From NCBI GenBank assembly GCA_030428615.1, contig JAUIDN010000005.1, positions 90,916 through 154,915 on the forward strand: 64,000 nt of DNA, given 5' to 3'. Shown here piece by piece: positions 1 to 7,542 of this stretch. The notes below the pieces were generated by a model, which worked only from the letters and a program-made list of their open reading frames with translations, was not told the origin of the DNA and searched no databases. Every line of letters starts with the position of its first letter. Position 1 is the first letter of the stretch. The position numbers and the translations under genes are program-made. The stretch comes from Alphaproteobacteria bacterium (GTDB lineage Bacteria > Pseudomonadota > Alphaproteobacteria > Sphingomonadales > Emcibacteraceae).

Positions 1-405
1 ATGCCGCTGGTCATTAACAAGCCCAAGAAATTAGGCGTCGAAGAATTTTGTAGTATATGCGACCGATGCGCAAAGGCATGCCCACCGAAGGCCATCCCGT
101 TTGATGCACCCTCCAATCATGTTCACAGCAAAAGTAATATCAAAGGTGTTGTTAAGTGGACCCCATCCGCCGAGAAATGTTTTAAATTCTGGTGCAATCA
201 AAATACAGACTGTATAATATGCATCAGATCTTGTCCTTATAATCGTGATTTTTCAAAATTAAGACACCGTGCGTGGCTTAGACTTGCTAAAAGCCCCTTT
301 AAAAAGCTTGCTCTCAAACTGGATGACTGGTTTATGGACCGGGGGCGTTTGAAAACCAGTTGGTGGTGGCGTCCGGAACTTAAAAATAGTGAGTTTAAAA
401 AATAA
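1..405 (+). CDS. Reductive dehalogenase-like Fe-S protein, C-terminal part (5' partial)
   Basis: The protein has a ferredoxin-type cluster motif, FCSICDRCAKACP (CxxCxxCxxxCP). A second cysteine set follows, C..FWC then CIICIRSCP, ahead of a basic, Trp-rich tail. This spacing, the GVEEFC lead-in and the W....C..FW segment match the C-terminal double [4Fe-4S] region of reductive dehalogenases (RdhA family). Epoxyqueuosine reductase has a related but different layout. The ATG at base 1 is probably an internal methionine, because the family needs about 300 more residues carrying the cobalamin-binding domain, which would lie left of the window. The stop is 3 bases before the CvfB-like gene, so the two are likely cotranscribed. 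Whether the whole protein is respiratory or a catabolic RdhA cannot be judged from this fragment. Confidence 0.6.
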   Translation: MPLVINKPKKLGVEEFCSICDRCAKACPPKAIPFDAPSNHVHSKSNIKGVVKWTPSAEKCFKFWCNQNTDCIICIRSCPYNRDFSKLRHRAWLRLAKSPFKKLALKLDDWFMDRGRLKTSWWWRPELKNSEFKK

Positions 406-408
406 AAC

Positions 409-1248
409 ATGATTGAAATTGGTAAAAACCACACGCTGGAAATCACCAAGCACGTGGATTTCGGCGTTTATTTACAGAGTGGTGATGAAGAAATCCTGCT
501 ACCGGAACGATATCTTCCCGAGGGCGAAGAAAAATGGGCGGTCGGAGAACATCTGGACGTATTCGTTTATCTTGATTCAGAAGACAGGCCCATCGCAACA
601 ACGGAAACCCCATTCGCAGAAGTAGGGGAATGCGCCTATTTGAACGTTGTTGGCCAAAGTCAATTCGGATCCTTTGTTGATTGGGGGCTTAGCAAAGATT
701 TGCTGGTGCCTTTTAAAGAACAAAGAGTACCCATGGAGATTGGAAAATCATATGTTGTCTATATTTTCATTGATAAAACGGGCCGGATCGCCGCATCGTC
801 GCGCCTAAGCCGTTATCTTGAAGAATGCAATGATGACGCATTTGAGGTGCGCCAAGAGGTCGATTTGTTGATTGCCAGCCGGAGTGACCTTGGATACAAG
901 GCAGTGATTGATGGAAGTCATCTGGGATTGATCCACTTAAACGAAATTGTGAGGCCCATGAAAGTAGGTGACTGGATTAAAGGATATATTGGAGAGCCGC
1001 GGGAAGACGGGAAAATCAATATCACTCTTCAAAAATTGGCGTATGAAGTACGGGAAGAGCTAGCCGACACAATTCTGGATTTTCTCAATGAAAACGGGGG
1101 GCGGCTTAATCTTACTGATAAAAGTTCTCCCGCTGAAATCAACGCCGTTTTTCATGTCAGTAAATCCAATTTCAAAAAAGCTCTCGGCAAGCTTTTTAAA
1201 GAGGAAAAAATAATCTTTCACGAAAAGAGCGTCCGGCTCTTAAAGTAA
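409..1248 (+). CDS. cvfB: CvfB/YitL-type S1 RNA-binding protein
   Basis: This 279-residue protein is built from tandem S1-like OB folds. It begins with the GKNHTLEI..HVDFGVYL strand pattern, has a second S1 unit around residues 70-140 (GSFVDWGLSKDLLVPF), a third around 145-215, and a winged-helix C-terminus (NENGGRLNLTDKSSPAEI...F..SKSNFKKALGKLFKE). That order is diagnostic for the CvfB family (YitL in Bacillus), cytoplasmic RNA-binding proteins. CvfB in Staphylococcus affects virulence gene expression; the role in proteobacteria is not established. It starts 3 bases after the Fe-S gene and ends back-to-back with the convergent ABC transporter gene. Confidence 0.85.
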   Translation: MIEIGKNHTLEITKHVDFGVYLQSGDEEILLPERYLPEGEEKWAVGEHLDVFVYLDSEDRPIATTETPFAEVGECAYLNVVGQSQFGSFVDWGLSKDLLVPFKEQRVPMEIGKSYVVYIFIDKTGRIAASSRLSRYLEECNDDAFEVRQEVDLLIASRSDLGYKAVIDGSHLGLIHLNEIVRPMKVGDWIKGYIGEPREDGKINITLQKLAYEVREELADTILDFLNENGGRLNLTDKSSPAEINAVFHVSKSNFKKALGKLFKEEKIIFHEKSVRLLK

Positions 1249-2733
1249 TCAATTAGCATTTCGCATATGATCCAATATTATATGCTTCTCAAGTAGTTCA
1301 AATAAAATTTCAACAAGAATAGCAAGACACGCCGCGGGAACAGCGCCCTGAAGAATAAGGTTAGTATCATTGAGCGCGAGTCCGGTCACAATGGGCTCAC
1401 CCAGTCCACCAGCCCCAATAAAAGCGGCCAACGTTGCGGTTCCAATGCAAATCACAGTCGCTGTTTTAATCCCCGCCAGAATATTGGGTAACGCCAGCGG
1501 AAATAACACATATCTCAGTTGTTGAAATTTAGACATACCAATCGCGCGTGCAACATTGGTTAAAACAGGATCAATCGTTGCAAGCGCTGTTATTGCACTT
1601 CGCAATATTGGCAATAATGAATACAGGAATAATGCCGTAATAGCCGGAACTTCGCCGATCCCCAGAAGGGGGATCATTAGTGCAAGAAGCGCTATTGATG
1701 GAACAGTCTGCAACAAACCCGTGACGTAAATGACATAGCGGGAAATTTTTTGTGACCGAAAAATAAGAAATGCACTGCCAAGTCCGACAATGCATCCGAT
1801 TGATAAGGCAATCAATGTCAGTTTTATGTGGGTTATCGTATTTTCGATAAGCGCATCAATCACTGTATTTTTGTCCGTTGCTTCTTCTGCATTAATCAAT
1901 CCGCGTCCTTTAAGAAAACCTTCTGCGACAGCTGCAAAAGATTGCTTGCCGATCACGACTCTCGCGTTCAGCGCCCTCATTTCTTCATCGGTCAGGGTAT
2001 TTTCAAGTCTCAATAAAGCTTCTTTGGCCTTTGCGGGAAAATCCGTCCTTGAAAGTAAGGCGGCATAATATTTCGAAAAAAAGTTCAAATCATCTTCAAG
2101 AAGGGCAAGACCATATCGCTCGATATCACCATCTGTCGAATAAGCATCCGTGAGATCAATTGATCCTTCGTCTATGGCCTTATAGGCCAATCCGTGTTGA
2201 ATCCCTGTTGGTGATAAATCAAGTGAATAGATGGCCTTGAGCTGTTCCCATCCATCATCCCGGTTCAAAAATTCATGACTAAAGGCGGCAATAAGATCGG
2301 AATGCGCTTTCAAATCAGATATGTTTTTGATATTTCTTTGTGCAGCAAGTGATTTTTTGACCGCTATCACATATGAATTATTAAAGCCAAAACCTGCAAA
2401 CAAATCCAGGTTTTTTTGTTTTAATATTTCATCGAAGTTATTCAGTGAACGGCTATCACTTGGTCGTTCTTCGGGTGTCAATATAGCCTGTGAAATTGTA
2501 CCTGTATATTCGGGGTAAATATCAATTTCCCCCTCGCGCAGTGCGTTATAGCAAATGAGCGTGCCACCAAAACCAAATTTGCGTTCAATTTCGTAACCTT
2601 CATTTTCAAGTAACTGAGCCATTATTTCAGCCAGCAGATAGTTTTCGCTATCCATTTTACTGCCAATTACCATTTTACCACCGGCCGCGAAAGCCACGGG
2701 ATTAAAAAGCAAAATAAGCGCGATAGCCAACAC
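1249..2733 (-). CDS. Fused substrate-binding/permease protein of an OpuF/ProX-ProW-type ABC importer
   Basis: Residues about 20-285 form a periplasmic OpuAC/ProX-type binding domain (VIGSKMDSENYLLAEI, EIDIYPEYTGT). Residues about 290-490 form a BPD_transp_1 permease (TITHIKLTLIALSIG, then ARAIGMSKFQQLRYVLFPLALPNILAGIK). Such fusions occur among quaternary-amine importers. The ORF opens with GTG at 2733 without a visible ribosome binding site. A far better start, ATGAAAAATC preceded by GAAGG, lies at 2786 but is out of frame by one base. Residues just upstream of the GTG (IIKIRV) would complete a normal signal peptide, so a frameshift or sequencing error near 2734-2786 is possible. Because it follows the arginine/ornithine genes, its ligand may be an arginine-related amino acid rather than betaine; this is inference. 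Confidence 0.8.
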   Translation of the reverse strand: MLAIALILLFNPVAFAAGGKMVIGSKMDSENYLLAEIMAQLLENEGYEIERKFGFGGTLICYNALREGEIDIYPEYTGTISQAILTPEERPSDSRSLNNFDEILKQKNLDLFAGFGFNNSYVIAVKKSLAAQRNIKNISDLKAHSDLIAAFSHEFLNRDDGWEQLKAIYSLDLSPTGIQHGLAYKAIDEGSIDLTDAYSTDGDIERYGLALLEDDLNFFSKYYAALLSRTDFPAKAKEALLRLENTLTDEEMRALNARVVIGKQSFAAVAEGFLKGRGLINAEEATDKNTVIDALIENTITHIKLTLIALSIGCIVGLGSAFLIFRSQKISRYVIYVTGLLQTVPSIALLALMIPLLGIGEVPAITALFLYSLLPILRSAITALATIDPVLTNVARAIGMSKFQQLRYVLFPLALPNILAGIKTATVICIGTATLAAFIGAGGLGEPIVTGLALNDTNLILQGAVPAACLAILVEILFELLEKHIILDHMRNAN

Positions 2734-2831
2734 ACGAATTTTTATTATCCAAGTCGAAAAGATCTGACAGCACCCTGATTTTTCATTATCTGACGACCTT
2801 CACTATCAAACATTTGGGGATTCAAGTCAAA

Positions 2832-3758
2832 TTAACGCGGCAGAAGATGAATACCCGCGAGCATGCAGCGCACCGATCCACCAGCCAGTTCAATTGTCGG
2901 AATATCAATAGGAACTAATTTTGAACTTTTTTCAATGATTGCGATCTGATCTTTATCAAGAGCCCCTAACGCAACAGATGAGAGCGCGAGAATACGCCCT
3001 TTGGAGCCCTGCAGCTCAAGCGCATTTCCCGCAAACTTTGCTATTTGTTCATTGCTTAAACTGATCACAGCGCGACCGGAATTTTCAAATCGTTCGACGA
3101 TTTCTTTCCTCCGCGGTGGATCAGTAATCAGATCAAGGCCGATCATAACAAAATCAGTGGCAATACACATCAATACATTCGTGTGGTATATCGCTTTGCC
3201 ATTCTCATCAAGGGCATCAAAAACCATCGGCTCATAATTAAAATGCGTACAAAATCGTTCAAGTGCCACTGGATCGGTGCGGTTTGAACGGACCGCGTAA
3301 GCCACCCGGTCAATATGATCAAGCACCATCGCGCCCGTGCCTTCAAGGAAAAGCCCATCCGGTTCAAGTCCGGAATAATCAATGATATCCTGAACCCTAT
3401 ATTCGCGTTTAAGCATTTCGATAACGTCGTATCGTCTTTCCAGCCTTCTGTTTTCCGGAAACATAGGATAAATGGCGACGTGACCACCGGGGTGCGTCGA
3501 AAACCAGTTATTTGGAAAAACGGAATCCGGTGTTTCTGTTCCCTCGTCTTCGAAGATATGGACTTTAATGCCTTTTTGCTCCAGCTTTTCTGCTGCCAGT
3601 GTCGCTTCAGTATAAGCATCTCTTGCGATTTCTTCAGAGCTTCTTATACCGTCTATTTGCTGAAATGCGTTATCCTTGGCCGTCTGCTCATTGGGTGAAA
3701 AGTGATGCGGCCTGATCATTATTACAGAAGCAGGGGCCTGAGCACTTCGCCTATCCAT
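2832..3758 (-). CDS. ctlX: CtlX-type guanidino/ureido hydrolase (amidinotransferase superfamily)
   Basis: This 308-residue protein is of the guanidino-group-modifying superfamily (amidinotransferase, arginine deiminase and DDAH relatives), FN0238/CtlX subtype. Visible landmarks are FPNNWFSTHPGG with its acidic/Asn loop, the EGTGAMVLD segment, the catalytic-His region HTNVLMC, and the C-terminal nucleophile cysteine in GGSVRCML. CtlX proteins are described as citrulline-utilization hydrolases. The cyanobacterial relative ArgZ/AgrE is an arginine dihydrolase that makes ornithine. Either activity would give ornithine for the cyclodeaminase encoded 2 bases upstream. The tight spacing supports translational coupling and a shared pathway. 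The exact substrate cannot be read from sequence. Confidence 0.8.
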   Translation of the reverse strand: MDRRSAQAPASVIMIRPHHFSPNEQTAKDNAFQQIDGIRSSEEIARDAYTEATLAAEKLEQKGIKVHIFEDEGTETPDSVFPNNWFSTHPGGHVAIYPMFPENRRLERRYDVIEMLKREYRVQDIIDYSGLEPDGLFLEGTGAMVLDHIDRVAYAVRSNRTDPVALERFCTHFNYEPMVFDALDENGKAIYHTNVLMCIATDFVMIGLDLITDPPRRKEIVERFENSGRAVISLSNEQIAKFAGNALELQGSKGRILALSSVALGALDKDQIAIIEKSSKLVPIDIPTIELAGGSVRCMLAGIHLLPR

Positions 3759-3760
3759 GA

Positions 3761-4834
3761 TTATTCGCCGTCCTGCTTGGCCGGTAGAGCCGCCCGCAAA
3801 ATCATACCAAACAGATCCCGTGGATCATCCGGATCCGCAAGCATGTCAAGGTATTGAAACTGCCCTGTACTTTCCAACTGATCGCGGATATAGCGAAGGG
3901 CTGAAAAATCTTCAATCGCAAAACCAACACTGTCAAAAAGTGTTATTTGCTTATTGTTTGTCCGTCCTTCAACTTCACCGGTCATGACCTGCCAAAGTTC
4001 TTTTACCGGATAATCATCAGGCAGCTGCTGAATTTCGCCCTCAATCCGGGTCTGCGGTGGGTATTCAACAAATATTTCCGAACGCAGGAGAATATCTTTA
4101 TGAAGTTCGGTTTTGCCCGGGCAGTCACCGCCGATGGCGTTAATATGAACGCCAGAGCCAACCATATTATCGGTAAGAATTGTTGCATACTGCTTGTCCG
4201 CAGTCACCGTCGTAATAATTTCTGATCCTTCGACCGCCATCTGTTCACTGTCACATTTTACAATGTCAAATCCGAGACCGTCCAGATTTCTAATACATTT
4301 GTCAGTTGCCGAGATATCGGTATCATAAAGGCGCAGTTTATCAATTCCACAGATTGCCTTAAACGCAAGCGCCTGAAATTCAGACTGCGCGCCATTTCCA
4401 ATCATTGCCATGGTTTTTGAACCTTCCGGCATCAGATATTTTGCCGCCATCGCAGAAGTAGCTGCTGTCCGCAGCGCCGTCAAAATGGTCATTTCAGAAA
4501 GAAGCAGCGGATAGCCCGTATTAACATCCGCCAATACGCCAAAGGCCGTAACCGTTTGCAATCCTTCCTTAGTATTTTTCGGATGACCGTTTACATACTT
4601 AAACCCATATACCTGCCCGTCACTGGTCGGCATTAATTCAATAACGCCCTCATTCGAATGCGATGCAATGCGCGGCGTTTTATCAAAAAGCTCCCAACGT
4701 TTGAAATCTTCTTCAAGATATTCGCAAATTCCCGTCAGGACATTTTCAACACCAATGCCAAGTACAATTTTCATCATGTGATCAACACTGACAAATGGAA
4801 CCAGGTTCAGGTCATCTGGTGTCAATTTAGTCAT
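3761..4834 (-). CDS. Ornithine cyclodeaminase
   Basis: This 357-residue mu-crystallin/ornithine cyclodeaminase-fold protein is of the longer proteobacterial Ocd type. It carries the substrate-binding stretch VYGFKYVNGHP, the LLSEMTILTALRTAATSA signature, the Rossmann NAD motif MIGNGAQSEFQALAF, and HINAIGGDCPGKTEL with the catalytic Asp. The enzyme converts ornithine to proline plus ammonia with bound NAD. A strong ribosome binding site (AGGAAGAGGA) precedes the ATG. It is the first gene of the operon with the CtlX-type hydrolase and probably the transporter, and it faces the Lrp-type regulator across a short AT-rich region. Together the genes point to arginine or citrulline degradation to proline. 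Confidence 0.9.
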   Translation of the reverse strand: MTKLTPDDLNLVPFVSVDHMMKIVLGIGVENVLTGICEYLEEDFKRWELFDKTPRIASHSNEGVIELMPTSDGQVYGFKYVNGHPKNTKEGLQTVTAFGVLADVNTGYPLLLSEMTILTALRTAATSAMAAKYLMPEGSKTMAMIGNGAQSEFQALAFKAICGIDKLRLYDTDISATDKCIRNLDGLGFDIVKCDSEQMAVEGSEIITTVTADKQYATILTDNMVGSGVHINAIGGDCPGKTELHKDILLRSEIFVEYPPQTRIEGEIQQLPDDYPVKELWQVMTGEVEGRTNNKQITLFDSVGFAIEDFSALRYIRDQLESTGQFQYLDMLADPDDPRDLFGMILRAALPAKQDGE

Positions 4835-4890
4835 GATTATGTCCTCTTCCTAAAAGCTGAGACCTAATTAATAATTAAGAATATCAATTC

Positions 4891-4928
4891 AATATTTTAT
4901 AAACAATGTCATTTTTTTATAAAATATT
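4891..4928. promoter_or_regulatory. 13-bp perfect inverted repeat, probable Lrp/AsnC operator
   Basis: AATATTTTATAAA at 4891-4903 is repeated as its exact reverse complement TTTATAAAATATT at 4916-4928, with a 12-base spacer. It lies in the divergent region between the ornithine cyclodeaminase gene and the lrp-like gene. Lrp/AsnC proteins bind AT-rich inverted repeats about two helical turns apart, and the 25-bp centre spacing fits. A TTGACA hexamer at 4946-4951 may be the -35 of the regulator gene, but its -10 is weak. Confidence 0.55.
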
Positions 4929-4991
4929 ATAGTATTTCTGTAATATTGACAGTATACATTATCAAAATCGTCAATTATCAACCATTGAGCT

Positions 4992-5444
4992 ATGTCTGAA
5001 CCGAAAAACAAAAACGCCAAATACGTATATGATCACCTTGATCGGGAATTGATCTCACTTCTGCGCAGCGATGGCAGAGCCCCACTTTCAAAACTGGCTG
5101 ATATCCTTCAGGTGTCCCGTGGAACCATACAAAACAGGCTTGATCGTTTATTGGAATCGGGCACTCTTCACGGCTTCACCGTACGTGTACGTGAAGATTA
5201 TGAACATGATGCCATACGCGCCTTTATGACAATCGAAGTTATTGGTAAATCGACTTCACAAGTAATTAAAAAATTACGCGGACTGCCGGAGCTTCAAACC
5301 CTTCATACAACCAATGGTTCCTGGGATCTTGTCGCTGAAATTCAAACCGCAACGCTCAATGATTTTGACCGGGTGCTACGCGAGGTAAGGATGATTGACG
5401 GTATCCTGAACAGTGAAACAAGCATTTTGCTAAGTTCGGTTTAA
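4992..5444 (+). CDS. Lrp/AsnC family transcriptional regulator
   Basis: At 150 residues it has the normal size for the family. The N-terminal winged helix-turn-helix occupies about residues 18-65 (DRELISLLRSDGRAPLSKLA, then VSRGTIQNRLDRL). A C-terminal RAM/AsnC ligand-binding domain follows (AFMTIEV, then TTNGSWDLVAEIQT). Lrp/AsnC regulators sense amino acids, and those next to ornithine cyclodeaminase genes usually respond to arginine, ornithine or proline. It is divergent from the ocd operon with an inverted repeat in between, so control of that operon and autoregulation are likely. Its 3' end overlaps the convergent ATPase gene by 4 bases. Confidence 0.92.
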   Translation: MSEPKNKNAKYVYDHLDRELISLLRSDGRAPLSKLADILQVSRGTIQNRLDRLLESGTLHGFTVRVREDYEHDAIRAFMTIEVIGKSTSQVIKKLRGLPELQTLHTTNGSWDLVAEIQTATLNDFDRVLREVRMIDGILNSETSILLSSV

Positions 5445-6175
5445 TGGATAACATCTTTCAACAATCCTTCAACATATTCGTTTTTTGGCTCATTTCTAAT
5501 GTCTTCCGTTTTGTCATTCTGGACAATCCTTCCGTCTTTCAGGATAACGATATGGTCCGCAAGCTTCACAGCTTCTTCCATATCATGAGTAACAAGAAGT
5601 ATTGAACGTGCCTCCGCTTTTTGCAATTTGGCAAATTCAGTGTGAATATATTGTTTGGTGATGGGATCAAGGGCAGAAAACGGTTCATCAAGAAGCAGTA
5701 AAGGTGGGTTTAACATCATCGCGCGACACAGGCTAACCCGTTGCTGCTGACCACCTGACAAATTATGCGGAAATCTCGCGAGCAAATCTTCATGTAAATC
5801 AACAAGCTCTATTAGATAATCAGCGCGTTTTTCTATTTCTTCATCGCTCCATCCTTCCAGTTTTGCCATCACAGTAATATTTTCAAAGACCGTTAAGTGG
5901 GGAAATAAACCTGCGCCCTGAACCGCATAGCCCATTTTTTTTCTTAACGCCGGTAGATTATCATAATCTATTTTGTCTCCGAATATCTCTACCTGACCCG
6001 AGGTGGGTGTCGTCAAACCATTCACAATCTGCAACAAGGTTGACTTACCGCTTCCGCTTTCCCCAACCAATGCCGTTGTTTTATTCTGAGCAATATTAAG
6101 ATTAATATCATTCAGGACAACTGCAGTTCCATATTTCTTATATATGTTTTTAAAACTGATTGAAAAAGAAGACAA
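5441..6175 (-). CDS. OpuCA/ProV-like ABC transporter ATPase
   Basis: This 244-residue ATPase has Walker A GESGSGKST, the Q-loop region YAVQGAGLFPHLTVFENI (typical of the OpuCA/ProV branch), signature LSGGQQQRVSL, Walker B LLLLDEP and the switch His in LVTHD. It has no C-terminal CBS domains, unlike full OpuCA. The only start in place is TTG, behind GGGAA. It is probably the partner of the fused binding/permease protein at 1249-2733, but it is separated from it by the ocd operon and the Lrp gene. It lies only 14 bases behind the histidine kinase gene, so it appears cotranscribed with the two-component pair. Confidence 0.85.
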   Translation of the reverse strand: MSSFSISFKNIYKKYGTAVVLNDINLNIAQNKTTALVGESGSGKSTLLQIVNGLTTPTSGQVEIFGDKIDYDNLPALRKKMGYAVQGAGLFPHLTVFENITVMAKLEGWSDEEIEKRADYLIELVDLHEDLLARFPHNLSGGQQQRVSLCRAMMLNPPLLLLDEPFSALDPITKQYIHTEFAKLQKAEARSILLVTHDMEEAVKLADHIVILKDGRIVQNDKTEDIRNEPKNEYVEGLLKDVIH

Positions 6176-6189
6176 AATGAATTCCCGGT

Positions 6190-7542
6190 TTAGAAAGTTA
6201 AAATAAACGTGGCGCCTCCGCCATCCGTTTTTGAAAGGCTGACCGAACCACCATGAGCTATCATGACCTGACGCGTCAATGCAAGCCCCACGCCAGACCC
6301 GTCCCGTTTAGTAGTATAAAAAGGAACAAATATTTTTGCGGCCAACGTTTCTGATATCCCGGGGCCGTTATCTGACACTTCAATAACTATGCGGCCCCGC
6401 TTATTCAGTTTTGCCGACAGCTTAACCTTGGGATTTTCAATATTCTCAAGCGCCTGTTCAGCGTTTTTCATCATATTAATCAGCATCTGCTCAAGCATTT
6501 CCCGGTCAGCGGAAATCTCCAGCCCATCGGTCGAAACGTTCATTTCAACCTCAATGCCTTTATCTTCCCAGTCAATTGTAGCAACTCTTATGACATCTTC
6601 GAATATTTCTTTAACGTTGAGCTGTTCTTTCTCCGGCGGTGGAAGTCTTGTTAACCGTCGATAGCTTTGCACAAAGTGCATCAAGCTATCAGAGCGGCGC
6701 GCCACTGTATCTACGGCGTCACGAACGTCGGTTAATTCTTCAACCAGTTCTTTTTGTCCTTCGATTTTCTTAATCGCGTCATCAACCAAATCTGTTGATG
6801 TCTTCGCCAATGAGGAAACCGGCGTTATACTATTCATGATTTCATGCGTAAGCACCCTAACCAGATCCTGCCAGGCCTTCAACTGCGCTACGTCAAGTTC
6901 GCTTTGGATGTCCTGAAGCGAAATTATTTTCTCAACTTTTCCCGCAGTCACAATCTGTGTTGCCCCTACTGTCAAGGTCTGTTCCATATCATCCACCTTA
7001 AACGTGACGAGGTGCCGTTCTCCCGGCCCAAGGGTCACAAGGTTCTTTCTAAACTCCTCTCCAAACTGGGTCAGGTCTGAAATCCGCGATACATGAGCGG
7101 CACCAAAGAGACGCCGGGCAGCATTATTATGGATCAGAATTGTTCCGTCCCCTTTTAACGACAATAGCGGAACGGGGACGTGTTCTATCAATGCTTTCAG
7201 ATGCTTGAGTTCTTCTTCCTGCTGACCGCGAAATTGGCGAAAACGCTCAAGAATATCGGTAATGGCTTCACCAAGTTCAATAAACCCGGCGCCCATTCCC
7301 GCATGATCAAATTTTTGCCCGAAATCGCCATATCGCATGGCGTCCAAAAATCTTGTCAGGTCGTCATTGGTGAGTTTTACAAAGCGGACAATTTCGAAAA
7401 TCTGAAAAAGAGCAATCAGAAAAATCAGAAGACTTGCGGCCAGAAACCCTGGACTAATAACGAGAATGGCGAGACTTGTTACCGTGATGAAAAGAAGCAC
7501 CAACCTGATTGTCAACAGAAGGCTGAAGCGTTTAAAACCCAT
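6190..7542 (-). CDS. NtrY-like membrane sensor histidine kinase
   Basis: This 450-residue kinase has two N-terminal membrane segments (residues about 8-50) with almost no periplasmic loop. A linker/PAS region follows (LIEHVPVPLLSLKGDGTILI), then the HisKA box with phospho-acceptor His in LTHEIMNSITP and a HATPase domain (N box NMMKNAEQAL, G1 DNGPGI, G2 GSGVGLAL). The short loop suggests that it senses something within the membrane or a partner protein. Its start overlaps the end of the response regulator gene by 11 bases, so the pair is cotranscribed and cognate. With that regulator it most likely controls the sigma-54 promoter of the exporter cluster. Confidence 0.88.
   Translation of the reverse strand: MGFKRFSLLLTIRLVLLFITVTSLAILVISPGFLAASLLIFLIALFQIFEIVRFVKLTNDDLTRFLDAMRYGDFGQKFDHAGMGAGFIELGEAITDILERFRQFRGQQEEELKHLKALIEHVPVPLLSLKGDGTILIHNNAARRLFGAAHVSRISDLTQFGEEFRKNLVTLGPGERHLVTFKVDDMEQTLTVGATQIVTAGKVEKIISLQDIQSELDVAQLKAWQDLVRVLTHEIMNSITPVSSLAKTSTDLVDDAIKKIEGQKELVEELTDVRDAVDTVARRSDSLMHFVQSYRRLTRLPPPEKEQLNVKEIFEDVIRVATIDWEDKGIEVEMNVSTDGLEISADREMLEQMLINMMKNAEQALENIENPKVKLSAKLNKRGRIVIEVSDNGPGISETLAAKIFVPFYTTKRDGSGVGLALTRQVMIAHGGSVSLSKTDGGGATFILTF

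Noticed and set aside
1-405. A complete 134-residue ferredoxin
   Set aside because: The second cysteine set and the Trp-rich tail match the C-terminus of larger reductive dehalogenase-type proteins, and the ATG coincides with the window edge.
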